Source: Bacteroidales bacterium UBA6408 (GTDB lineage: Bacteria > Bacteroidota > Bacteroidia > Bacteroidales > UBA932). Taken from it: a DNA stretch of 13,617 nt. Position numbers and translations under genes: made by a program. Under the pieces are notes generated by a model, which made no database searches, had not been told where the DNA came from, and worked only from the letters and a program-made list of their open reading frames with translations. The stretch is taken from contig DJPQ01000082.1 in the NCBI GenBank assembly GCA_002439805.1, positions 1 to 13,617 on the forward strand. The letters run 5' to 3'. Shown piece after piece: positions 1 to 7,099 of the stretch. Positions within the stretch are counted from its first letter, which is position 1. Each line of letters opens with the position of its first letter.

Positions 1-27
1 ATTAAAAGAACAGTAATATAAAGTAAT

Positions 28-252
28 ATGGAATACAATGTCAAGGATAAGATAGAATGGACGGTGATATTCCTCACCGAATTCGGAAGGCGGCACGGAT
101 TGACGCTCAAGCAATCATTCAACTACTTGTTGAGATATAAAGGCATCGACTTCGTAGAACGGCACTATGGCTATCTGCATACGCAGTCGTTCGCGTCGGC
201 CGTGGATGATCTCACACAGTATTGCCATAAACTTGGAGGAGGAATAGCATGA
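28..252 (+). CDS. DUF3791 family small protein
   Basis: This 74-residue protein has no signal peptide or membrane segment and is probably cytoplasmic. It resembles the DUF3791 family of small Bacteroidota and Firmicutes proteins: a helical N-terminal half (residues 8-37), then a conserved-looking LHTQS motif at 50-54 followed by a helix with acidic residues (AVDDL, 58-62). The function of the family is unknown. Its TGA stop (250-252) overlaps the ATG of the next gene (249-251) as ATGA, so the two are probably translated together. Members of this family are often found beside DUF3990 genes, as here, so it may be the partner or antitoxin-like half of a pair; that role is inference. The start at 28 is the only ATG near the N-terminus, but the window begins just upstream, so the promoter cannot be judged. 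Base composition is lower in GC than dnaX. Confidence 0.75.
   Translation: MEYNVKDKIEWTVIFLTEFGRRHGLTLKQSFNYLLRYKGIDFVERHYGYLHTQSFASAVDDLTQYCHKLGGGIA
235..242 (+). promoter_or_regulatory. Strong Shine-Dalgarno-like site before the DUF3990 gene
   Basis: The sequence GGAGGAGG ends six bases before the ATG at 249. It lies inside the last codons of the upstream DUF3791 gene, where it encodes part of the Gly-Gly-Gly tail. Purine-rich Shine-Dalgarno sites this strong are uncommon in Bacteroidota, which mostly start translation without them. It supports 249 as the start and suggests efficient re-initiation at the ATGA overlap. Confidence 0.5.
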
Positions 253-614
253 GATTGTATCACGGAACAAATAAGGTTTTCGACAAGATTGATCTGTGCA
301 AGTCGAAACCCAACAAAGACTTCGGTCAAGGATTTTATCTGTCGCCAGACTATGAACAAGCATTCAATATGGCAAAGATAAAGACGGAACAGCAACAGGA
401 AGGCGAACCGGTGGTCATGGAGTTTGAAGTGGAAGAAGGAGACATAAAGGACTTGAATACGCTTGTATTCGACGATTACAGTGAGCAATGATATGAGAAC
501 CAGCTCATAGATATGCCGACGCTCGTCAGCAAGCTGAAATATATGAAAGGGCTGACCGTGCAATATTTCTTCGGCACAGAAAAGGCCTTGGCAATGCTTA
601 AAAGAGTAAGATGA
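249..614 (+). pseudogene. DUF3990 protein (ADP-ribosyltransferase-like), internally deleted
   Basis: The open part encodes 80 residues ending at a TGA (489-491). Its start matches DUF3990: YHGT at residues 4-7 and FGQGFYLSPDYEQA at 25-38. These resemble the first two conserved motifs (His, Tyr) of H-Y-E class ADP-ribosyltransferases. After the TGA the same frame stays open for 40 codons (492-611) and encodes the usual DUF3990 C-terminus, including NQLIDMPTLV, LKYMKG and the QYFFGTEKAL motif that could carry the third catalytic position. The section normally lying between these parts, roughly 40-50 residues by my memory of the family, is absent. The simplest reading is one in-frame deletion whose junction, inside a Trp codon (TG) and an Arg codon (A), made the TGA. 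The second stop (612-614) overlaps the next ATG as ATGA, so the original gene spanned to 614. Whether the 80-residue stub is expressed is unknown. Confidence 0.72.
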
Positions 615-835
615 TGATGGACGATAAGCAGATGATGAAAGACGACATGGTGACCAAGCTCGCCATACTGCTCATAGATGACAGCAAGGCTTCGTCCATG
701 ACTGAAGCCCTTGACATTGTGATAAATTCTGAGACTTACCAGCGAGTCATTGATGACAAGGCGGCACTATACTATCAGAGTCCGCGTTATGTTTATGAGT
801 TCCTGAAGAATGAACTTCTTACAGGGAAGGCATGA
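611..835 (+). CDS. Small protein of unknown function, third member of the DUF3791/DUF3990 cassette
   Basis: This encodes 74 residues, with no signal peptide or membrane segment. I do not recognise it with certainty. The C-terminal half has a pattern I associate with small proteins beside DUF3990 genes: a helix TEALDIVINSETYQRV (31-46) followed by LYYQSPRYVYEFLKNEL (53-69). It may be a distant DUF3791 relative. The start is ambiguous: three ATG codons run in a row at 611, 614 and 617, and further Met codons occur at residues 8, 9 and 13. The ATG at 611 overlaps the ancestral DUF3990 stop as ATGA, which favours one of the first three. It is intact although its upstream neighbour is broken. Premature termination at 489 may reduce its translation if it depends on coupling. 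Confidence 0.6.
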   Translation: MMMDDKQMMKDDMVTKLAILLIDDSKASSMTEALDIVINSETYQRVIDDKAALYYQSPRYVYEFLKNELLTGKA

Positions 836-946
836 TAAGATAGAAATGCGACACGGGGCTGCTATGTAAATGTTACCGCCAAAGAAATGTCGGAAATGTG
901 TCGGTAACTCAGAATGTCTATGAGAGCGAGGAATTGGACAAAAGCC

Positions 947-973
947 GAGCTACCGAGAAAATCTCGGCAGCTC
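947..973. repeat. Perfect hairpin in the intergenic region before dnaX
   Basis: GAGCT and AGCTC, then CCGAGA and TCTCGG, form an 11-base-pair stem interrupted by one A/C mismatch and closed by a three-base AAA loop (959-961). It lies in the 219-base gap between the accessory cassette and dnaX, upstream of the dnaX promoter box. There is no T run directly after it, so a classical intrinsic terminator is not clearly shown. It could still end cassette transcripts or be a protein-binding palindrome. Confidence 0.5.
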
Positions 974-1006
974 AGAGAGTCGGAAGAATGTTTCCAAGAA
1001 AAAATG

Positions 1007-1014
1007 TATCTTTG
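1007..1014 (+). promoter_or_regulatory. Putative Bacteroidota -7 promoter box for dnaX
   Basis: TATCTTTG matches the Bacteroidota -7 consensus TAnnTTTG exactly and lies 40 bases before the dnaX ATG, in an A/T-rich stretch. No clear -33 TTG is seen about 20 bases upstream, so support rests on the box and its location. The same eight bases form the box of the minus-strand operon promoter at 12381-12388. Confidence 0.5.
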
Positions 1015-1054
1015 TAAGTTGGAAGTCTGAGAAGAATTTCTTTGAAAAACGGAA

Positions 1055-2845
1055 ATGATGGAACAGCAGGACAAACAGTATATCGTTTCGGCACGGAAGT
1101 ACCGGCCGGAAAATTTCGGGACGCTCATAGGGCAGGACAACATCGCGAGGACGCTCAAGAACTCGATTCTGCGCGGACAGCTCGCCCATGCCTACCTTTT
1201 CTGCGGTCCGAGGGGCGTCGGGAAGACCACGACGGCACGAATCTTCGCGAAGATGATAAACTGCGCCAATCCGTCGCCGGACATGGAGCCGTGCGGAGTG
1301 TGCGAGTCCTGCCGATCTTTCGCCGAGGGACGTTCCTACTGCATACATGAGCTTGACGCCGCATCCAACAACGGAGTGGAGGACATCAAGAACCTGATGG
1401 ACCAGGTGAGGGTGCCGCCGCAGGTCGGAAAATACAGCGTCTATATCATCGACGAGGTCCATATGCTGTCGCAGCAGGCGTTCAACGCTTTCCTGAAAAC
1501 CCTTGAGGAGCCGCCTGCGCACGCGATTTTCATCCTCGCCACTACGGAGAAGCACAAGATTCTCCCGACCATCCTGTCCCGGTGTCAGACCTACGACTTC
1601 AACAGGATTTCTGTGGCGGACATCGTGAAGAACCTGAGCATGGTGGCGGCGAAGGAGGGCATAACCATCGACAATGACTCCCTTCATGTCATCGCGCAGA
1701 AGGCCGACGGGGCAATGAGGGACGCGCTGACAATCTTCGACCAGACGGTCGCGTTCTGCGGGACGGACGTCAAATATGCCGACGTCATCCGGAACCTGAG
1801 TGTTCTGGACTATGAGTACAGCTTTTCGCTCGTGGAGCATTTCCTCGCGGGCGACTATGCATTCTGCCTCAAGACTTTCGACGAGATTCTCTCCAAAGGA
1901 TTCAACGCGCTGCACTTCGTCGGGGCGCTGAGTTCGCACCTGAGGGATTTGCTTGTGGCGAAATCGGGCGGGATCGACTCGCTGATGGAGATGTCGGATT
2001 CGCTCAGAAGCCGCTACCGCGAGCAGGCCGGGAGGTGTTCGACGGCGTTTCTCTATGAGGCGCTAGGAATCACGACAGCCTGCGAGTCGGCCTACAAGGC
2101 GGCTACCAATCCGAGGCTGCACGTGGAGTTCGCGCTGATGCGGCTGTGCTTCATAATGAACAGGCCGGCGGCCGGAGGGGCGCAGGCGGCGGTTCAGTCC
2201 GCACAGCCAATGCAGCAGGCACAGCCGGTTCCGACGCCGGCACATACGGCAGCAGCGGAAGCGAAGCCCGTCGAGGCTCCGGTCCAGGCCAAGCCGGCGG
2301 AGCAGACTGTCGCAGAAAAGCCGGCGGAGCATCCGGCCTCGGCCGCTGATGAGGCTCCCGCAGCACCACGGGCAAGACGCGCAGGAAGGACCGGAGGCGG
2401 AATGTCCATGAAGGCTCTGGTGGAGAACGCCGAGAAGGCTGAGGAGACAAGGGTGGAAATCGTGCAGGCGGAGCTTCCGTCGGACGAGGTCCTGAAGACA
2501 CACTGGCCTGAGCTCGCCGCGCTCTACAGCGGCAAGCCGCGTCTCTACACCATGCTCACGAACTCGAAGCTTGAGTTTGAAAGCGCCGGCGGCAAGAAGA
2601 CCGTAAGGTTCCAGGTCGTGAACGACGCGCAGAAGGAATGGGTGGAGGCGAAGCTGCTCCATGAGCTTGAAGGGAACTTCCGGAAGATTGCCGGTTCGGA
2701 CGCCATCCTGCTGTCGGTGACGGTCGCGCCTGTCCCGGAAGCCGAGAAGATAGCCTATATGCCGAGCGACAAGGCCAAGGTGCTGATGGAGAACAACGAG
2801 GAGGTCAAAAACCTCGTGAAGGACTTTTCGCTCGACATCAAATAA
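1055..2845 (+). CDS. dnaX: DNA polymerase III subunit tau (clamp loader)
   Basis: The product is the ATPase of the clamp loader that opens and places the beta sliding clamp during replication. Over 596 residues it shows Walker A GPRGVGKT (51-58), a zinc module with Cys70, Cys80, Cys83 and Cys86, Walker B IIDEVH (131-136), sensor 1 LATTEKHKILP (161-171) and the arginine-finger SRC motif (175-177). Domain III ends near 370. A Pro/Ala-rich linker (about 375-450) leads to a C-terminal domain (about 485-596), the part that in tau binds polymerase and helicase. Length is close to E. coli tau (643). I see no AAAAAAG-type slippery site in the linker, so a short gamma form by frameshift is not indicated. 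ATG codons at 1055 and 1058 are both possible starts. lptB follows on the same strand after 52 bases and may be co-transcribed. Confidence 0.96.
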   Translation: MMEQQDKQYIVSARKYRPENFGTLIGQDNIARTLKNSILRGQLAHAYLFCGPRGVGKTTTARIFAKMINCANPSPDMEPCGVCESCRSFAEGRSYCIHELDAASNNGVEDIKNLMDQVRVPPQVGKYSVYIIDEVHMLSQQAFNAFLKTLEEPPAHAIFILATTEKHKILPTILSRCQTYDFNRISVADIVKNLSMVAAKEGITIDNDSLHVIAQKADGAMRDALTIFDQTVAFCGTDVKYADVIRNLSVLDYEYSFSLVEHFLAGDYAFCLKTFDEILSKGFNALHFVGALSSHLRDLLVAKSGGIDSLMEMSDSLRSRYREQAGRCSTAFLYEALGITTACESAYKAATNPRLHVEFALMRLCFIMNRPAAGGAQAAVQSAQPMQQAQPVPTPAHTAAAEAKPVEAPVQAKPAEQTVAEKPAEHPASAADEAPAAPRARRAGRTGGGMSMKALVENAEKAEETRVEIVQAELPSDEVLKTHWPELAALYSGKPRLYTMLTNSKLEFESAGGKKTVRFQVVNDAQKEWVEAKLLHELEGNFRKIAGSDAILLSVTVAPVPEAEKIAYMPSDKAKVLMENNEEVKNLVKDFSLDIK

Positions 2846-2859
2846 TTGAAACACAAAGC

Positions 2860-2882
2860 ATTCCTCCCGAATATGGAGGAAT
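2860..2882. repeat. Eight-base-pair hairpin between dnaX and lptB
   Basis: ATTCCTCC (2860-2867) and GGAGGAAT (2875-2882) pair perfectly around a seven-base loop. It lies in the 52-base spacer, ending 15 bases before the lptB ATG. No T run follows, so it is not a standard terminator. It could be an RNA processing or stability element that uncouples dnaX and lptB expression, or it could hide the GGAGG in the stem. Confidence 0.4.
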
Positions 2883-2897
2883 ATCAAACTGAATGTC

Positions 2898-3668
2898 ATG
2901 AAACTGCGTTGCGAGAACCTCGTAAAGAAATATGGTGTCAGGACCGTCGTCAAGGGCGTGTCAATGGAGGTTGAACAGGGAGAGATTGTCGGATTTCTCG
3001 GGCCGAACGGTGCGGGAAAGACGACGAGTTTCTATATGATTACCGGACTCATCGTCCCGAACGAGGGAAGGATATTCCTCGACGATGAGGAAATCACCGG
3101 ACTTCCGATGTACAAGAGGGCACAGAAGGGCGTGGGCTACCTCGCGCAGGAGGCCTCGGTGTTCAGGAAGATGTCGGTGGAGGACAACATCATGTCCGTG
3201 ATGGAAATGTCGTCGCATTTCACCAAAGCCGAGCGCAAGGATCGCCTTGAGAACCTGCTCGACGAGTTCAACCTGCACAAGGTCCGCAAGAGCTACGGAA
3301 ACCAGCTCTCCGGAGGCGAGAGACGCCGCTGCGAGATTGCCCGCGCCCTTGCGATAGACCCCAAGTTCATCCTGCTTGACGAGCCGTTCGCCGGAGTCGA
3401 CCCGATTGCCGTCGAGGACATCCAGTACATCATCGCCAAGCTGAAGTACAAGAACATAGGCGTAATCATCACCGACCACAATGTCGGCGAGACCCTCGCC
3501 ATCATCGACCGCGCCTATCTCCTCTACGAAGGCACGATCCTTCAGGCCGGCACCCCGGAGGCCCTCGCCTCCGACGACGAGGTCCGCACCAAATACCTCG
3601 GCTCCAACTTCATCCTGAAGCGGTCCGATGCCTTCACCCGCGCCGAAAAGGAAATACGGGGCGAATAA
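2898..3668 (+). CDS. lptB: LPS export ABC transporter ATP-binding protein
   Basis: This is the cytoplasmic ATPase that, as a dimer with LptF and LptG, extracts lipopolysaccharide from the inner membrane and drives it along the Lpt bridge. The 256-residue sequence has Walker A GPNGAGKT (35-42), Q-loop Gln84 (YLAQEASVFRKMSVEDN, an LptB-type stretch), ABC signature LSGGERRR (137-144), Walker B FILLDEP (157-163) and switch His194 (TDHNV). The DHNVGETL segment and overall length of about 240-260 residues fit LptB rather than other ABC ATPases. The start at 2898 is preferred; the ATG at 2893 is out of frame. It converges on the histidine kinase gene, with only 11 bases between the two stop codons. 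LptF and LptG are not in the window; an LptA-like protein is encoded on the other strand. Confidence 0.93.
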   Translation: MKLRCENLVKKYGVRTVVKGVSMEVEQGEIVGFLGPNGAGKTTSFYMITGLIVPNEGRIFLDDEEITGLPMYKRAQKGVGYLAQEASVFRKMSVEDNIMSVMEMSSHFTKAERKDRLENLLDEFNLHKVRKSYGNQLSGGERRRCEIARALAIDPKFILLDEPFAGVDPIAVEDIQYIIAKLKYKNIGVIITDHNVGETLAIIDRAYLLYEGTILQAGTPEALASDDEVRTKYLGSNFILKRSDAFTRAEKEIRGE

Positions 3669-3674
3669 AAGACG

Positions 3675-3700
3675 AAAAATTATCCCAGCTTGGGTAATTT
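3675..3700. terminator. Bidirectional terminator-like hairpin between lptB and the kinase gene
   Basis: AAATT (3677-3681) pairs with AATTT (3696-3700) and CCCA (3684-3687) with TGGG (3691-3694), around a GCT loop and a small internal loop. On the minus strand the hairpin is followed at once by TTTTT (down to 3675), as expected for the end of the four-gene operon. On the plus strand it would end lptB transcripts, with a weaker T run. The hairpin covers the last codons and the stop of the kinase gene, which is possible only because the genes converge so tightly. Confidence 0.55.
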
Positions 3701-6700
3701 CACCGTGAAGCACGCGCCGCCTAGTGCGAAGGAGCGGCTGTAGGAGATGGTGCCGCTGCAGGACTCGACTATGCTGCGGCAGATGGAAAGTCCCAGACCC
3801 GTGCCGCTGCTCTTGGTCGTGAAGTTCGGAACAAAGAGCTTGTCGAGGTTCTCGTCGCTGACTCCCGTGCCGTTGTCATCGACGACGATGTCATAGAAGC
3901 CGTCATCGGAACTGTTGCGGAGGCTGATGAGAATCCGTCCGCGCTCCGGCTCGACTCCCGCGTCAGCCTGTTCCTTCCGGCGCATTTCGACGGCCTGGAT
4001 GGCATTGGTAATCAGATTGATGAACACCCTCATCAGCTGGGACTGCGGGGCCATGACCACGGCATCCTTAAGTCCGATGTAGGTTATGCTGACATCGTCA
4101 CGGTTGTCGAACATGAACGCCTGCTCCGAAAGCATGGAATCTACATTGACCTCCGTGGCCTGCTCCCCGTAGAGCTTCGCGATGGCGGAGAAGCCGCTCG
4201 CCGTCTCCGCAAGCACGTCTATATGTTCCAGAATCACCCTCGCGGTGTCGTCGAACTTCGCGTCCCAGTCCGGGCTGCCGCTTGAGCGGAGACGAATCAG
4301 CTTCTGAATCTTCAGCTTAATCGGAGTGAGCGAGTTCTTGATTTCATGCGCCACCTGCCGCGCCATCTCGCTCCATGCGCTGTCACGCTCCGCCTTGGCA
4401 AGCTGCCTGCTGCTCTCCGCCATTGCACGCACCATCTTGTTATAGGCTTCGACCAGTCCTGACACCTCGTCCTTGCCGTTGTACTCGATTTCCTCAAGGT
4501 TGTGGATGTCCATGCTGTCCATCTTTCTGCTCAGGCGGACGATGTGACGGAACAGGTTGTTAGTGACCACGGAACTCAGCCACACCGACAGCAGCACGAG
4601 CATGAAGAAGAGGCAGACGATAAGGCTCGCGTGCATCACGGCCTCGCGGTTGAAGTCATAGTCCCCGTCCGTGTAGGGACAGCAGACAATCGCCAACATC
4701 ACTCCCCTCTCATTGAAAATCGGGGCGTAGAGGGCATAGAAGCGGCTTCTTGCAAGCTCCTCCTTGTGAATGAAATAGCGCTGGCTCAGCTTGGTTATGT
4801 TGTAGTAGGCGTCCTGGTTCAGGCGGCTTCCCATCGCCATCCTTTCGAAGAGCTCCGGAGCCGTGCTGAGAAACACCTTCCCCGACGGCGTGTAGAGGGT
4901 GATGTCCGAGCGTATGACCTTTCCCACCTCTGAAAGGCCGCCATAAAACTGAGGATTCATAAGGTCGGCCGCCGACGAGGCATGGAGACAGCGCCTTTCC
5001 AGCAGCGCCTGCACAGTATTTATCTTGTTCGACATCAGCCGCAGCATATTCCTCTCGTTCCTGTCATAGACGAACATGACGCTGACCACGGAGATTACCG
5101 TCAGCGTAAGCACCAGAGCCAGAATTACCAGCCAGTTGATTTTCGTCCGGAGATAGTTTTTCCCCGAAGGCCGCCGACCTCTGTCCCGGCGCAGAATCCA
5201 GATCACGAGGAACGTGACAAGGAATATGAATGAGAATGTCGTGAAATATGAGGTCATCTTCCGCGTCGGGCGCGAAATCACCGTAAGTTCACTCTCCCCC
5301 ATCCTTGAGCAGTAGTGATTATATCCCTTGTATCGGAAAAAGTCATGCCCGTCCCCGCCTAGCCGCAGCTGGGCTATGTGGTCGGTCACAGTAGGATAGG
5401 GGTAGTCACCCCGGAACGACTGGAGCCTTCCGTCGTGATACTTCGCGTAGGAGTAATATGCCGGAATCCCGGTCTCGGAAAGCCCTGCCGTCCTCGGAAG
5501 CAGGCTGCGGTAGCCGTACATGTCGGTCTCGCGGTTGTTGGAGACGAACACCATCAGGCGAAACAGCCCTCGGTCGCCAGCCGGATAGACGAATACCCCC
5601 ACATATCCGTCCCTTCCGTCCTCATTCTCACAGTAGAAGAAATGCGAATTTTCATAAATCGGCGTTCCGAACGACACGACGTCCTCAAACTCCTTCCGTC
5701 CGGCACGGTCGCCTTCGCCGATGACCTTAACGCCGACGTCATGCGACTGCGCGGCCCTGCCCAGAAAAGCCTCGGTTATGCGGTTCTTTATCGGCCGCTC
5801 GCAGTTCTTCATCGGGATGAGCGCGGAAATCACAGGGTCGTTGTCAATCGCGTCCTCCACGCTGAGCATCTGAATCTCAAGCCCGAGGTCGCGGTCAATG
5901 GCGAGCCTGTCCGACCATGTCCAGATTTTCCTCTCCTCCTTGCGGAATCCATAGACGGCCGATGTCGCCGTGAAGTACCCGCCGCAGGCAAGGGCAAAGA
6001 CCAGAGGCCACAGGGCGGAACGGGAGTTGAAGTTCTTTCCGAAAATTTCGTAGAAGACAATCTTCAGGCAGAACACCTGAAACAGGGCCATTATCATGAG
6101 CAGGATGAAGGAGACGAACGCCAGGACGGAGAACAGGAAATTGTTGTTCCACCTGAAAAATTCCATCGAAAGGCTCGAATTGAAGATGACGCTCTTGTTC
6201 GCGATGTGGATGTAGGCGAATGCCCCGAGCATAAGAACAGCTGTTCCGATGCCGTACAGGATTATGTTCCGACGGGGATGTCTGCTGCCGTAAAGCCTTC
6301 TGAATGCCCTTTTTCTCAGCATGAAGGAGGTCAGCAGCAGCGCGAAGACAAGGGTGTTTATGCAAAGGAGTGCGCCAAGTGAGGAGAACACGGGACCGTC
6401 GGCATAGACCAGAGGAGAGAAAAGCGAATAGTCTATGGCCTCGCCCTGAAGGGCAACGAGATCCCGCGTGACCTTGAACACGGGCCGTCCCCCGACAACA
6501 ACCGGTGATCCGCTGTCCTCGGAAAGGGGTACTATGTTGTAGTTCCCGGCCACAAGATGGAGTTTCGGGTTTATCCCGTTCCGCCCCCTCAGATGCCTCT
6601 CCACAAGGGTGTTCTTAATCTCCAGACCGGCAATCAGAACGGTCTCGTCGTCAGGAGAGACGGTCTTGACAAGATACCACTTGGGGCCCATATTTATGTA

Positions 6701-7093
6701 GCTCAGATCCGTTCCCGCCTTTGAGAGCGGGGAGAAGAGCCTGTTCGGGGAGTTGGTCACACGGGAGAAGATGAGCTTGGAGGATATGTCGTCGTTGATT
6801 TCGGTGAACTGGTTGCACCAGGACTGGAGGGAATCATTGACATAGCGGTAGATGACTATGTCCTGAGGAAGCCCTTCAAGGTGCAGGAACTCGTCGTTCG
6901 GGACATCCGAGGCTTCCCTGACGAACCTGTCCATGAGGCGCACTCGTCGCTCCACGTTTCCGCCGACACGCAGCGCCGCCGCGTCAGTGCTGTAGGGAAC
7001 AGACTCTATCGCGAGAAAAAGACCGATGACTATCAGCAGCCCGAGCGTGAACACGAGCCGGAAAGTCCTGTCGCTGAGATGCACCTTCTTCAT
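3680..7093 (-). CDS. Large multi-span sensor histidine kinase (NtrY-like C-terminus)
   Basis: This 1137-residue integral inner-membrane kinase has about eight predicted membrane helices: near 11-29, 237-258, 277-296, 318-343, 360-381, 615-635, 652-676 and 819-844. They leave three large soluble sections (30-236, 382-614, 677-818), probably extracytoplasmic sensors; the third looks like a double-Cache or similar ligand domain between the last two helices. A HAMP-like linker (about 845-897) leads to the HisKA H-box VAHEIKN, with phospho-acceptor His916, then a HATPase domain with N-box INLITNA (1025-1031), G1 DDNGTG (1072-1077), an F-box-like FVPNFTTK (1087-1094) and G2 GTGLGL (1097-1102). All catalytic motifs are intact. 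No receiver domain or response regulator is encoded in the window. The start lies seven bases after the upstream LptA-like stop, so it is the last gene of the outer-membrane biogenesis operon. Envelope-stress sensing is inference from that context; the ligand is unknown. Confidence 0.88.
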   Translation of the reverse strand: MKKVHLSDRTFRLVFTLGLLIVIGLFLAIESVPYSTDAAALRVGGNVERRVRLMDRFVREASDVPNDEFLHLEGLPQDIVIYRYVNDSLQSWCNQFTEINDDISSKLIFSRVTNSPNRLFSPLSKAGTDLSYINMGPKWYLVKTVSPDDETVLIAGLEIKNTLVERHLRGRNGINPKLHLVAGNYNIVPLSEDSGSPVVVGGRPVFKVTRDLVALQGEAIDYSLFSPLVYADGPVFSSLGALLCINTLVFALLLTSFMLRKRAFRRLYGSRHPRRNIILYGIGTAVLMLGAFAYIHIANKSVIFNSSLSMEFFRWNNNFLFSVLAFVSFILLMIMALFQVFCLKIVFYEIFGKNFNSRSALWPLVFALACGGYFTATSAVYGFRKEERKIWTWSDRLAIDRDLGLEIQMLSVEDAIDNDPVISALIPMKNCERPIKNRITEAFLGRAAQSHDVGVKVIGEGDRAGRKEFEDVVSFGTPIYENSHFFYCENEDGRDGYVGVFVYPAGDRGLFRLMVFVSNNRETDMYGYRSLLPRTAGLSETGIPAYYSYAKYHDGRLQSFRGDYPYPTVTDHIAQLRLGGDGHDFFRYKGYNHYCSRMGESELTVISRPTRKMTSYFTTFSFIFLVTFLVIWILRRDRGRRPSGKNYLRTKINWLVILALVLTLTVISVVSVMFVYDRNERNMLRLMSNKINTVQALLERRCLHASSAADLMNPQFYGGLSEVGKVIRSDITLYTPSGKVFLSTAPELFERMAMGSRLNQDAYYNITKLSQRYFIHKEELARSRFYALYAPIFNERGVMLAIVCCPYTDGDYDFNREAVMHASLIVCLFFMLVLLSVWLSSVVTNNLFRHIVRLSRKMDSMDIHNLEEIEYNGKDEVSGLVEAYNKMVRAMAESSRQLAKAERDSAWSEMARQVAHEIKNSLTPIKLKIQKLIRLRSSGSPDWDAKFDDTARVILEHIDVLAETASGFSAIAKLYGEQATEVNVDSMLSEQAFMFDNRDDVSITYIGLKDAVVMAPQSQLMRVFINLITNAIQAVEMRRKEQADAGVEPERGRILISLRNSSDDGFYDIVVDDNGTGVSDENLDKLFVPNFTTKSSGTGLGLSICRSIVESCSGTISYSRSFALGGACFTVKLPKLG

Positions 7094-7099
7094 AACCGG

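Noticed and set aside
489..491. TGA in the DUF3990 gene as a selenocysteine or recoding site
   Set aside because: No SECIS-like hairpin is visible just after it, the family has no known selenoprotein, and the missing middle section makes a deletion junction the simpler explanation.
950..1939. Long minus-strand open frame opposite dnaX
   Set aside because: dnaX motifs are intact on the plus strand. The opposite frame gives an Arg/Val-rich protein with no recognisable features.
2160..2400. Programmed frameshift in the dnaX linker giving a gamma subunit
   Set aside because: No A-AAA-AAG type slippery heptamer is seen in the linker region.
5378..6382. Long plus-strand open frame opposite the kinase gene
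   Set aside because: It lies wholly inside the well-supported kinase gene, has no recognisable domain and has the composition of an antisense shadow in GC-rich DNA.
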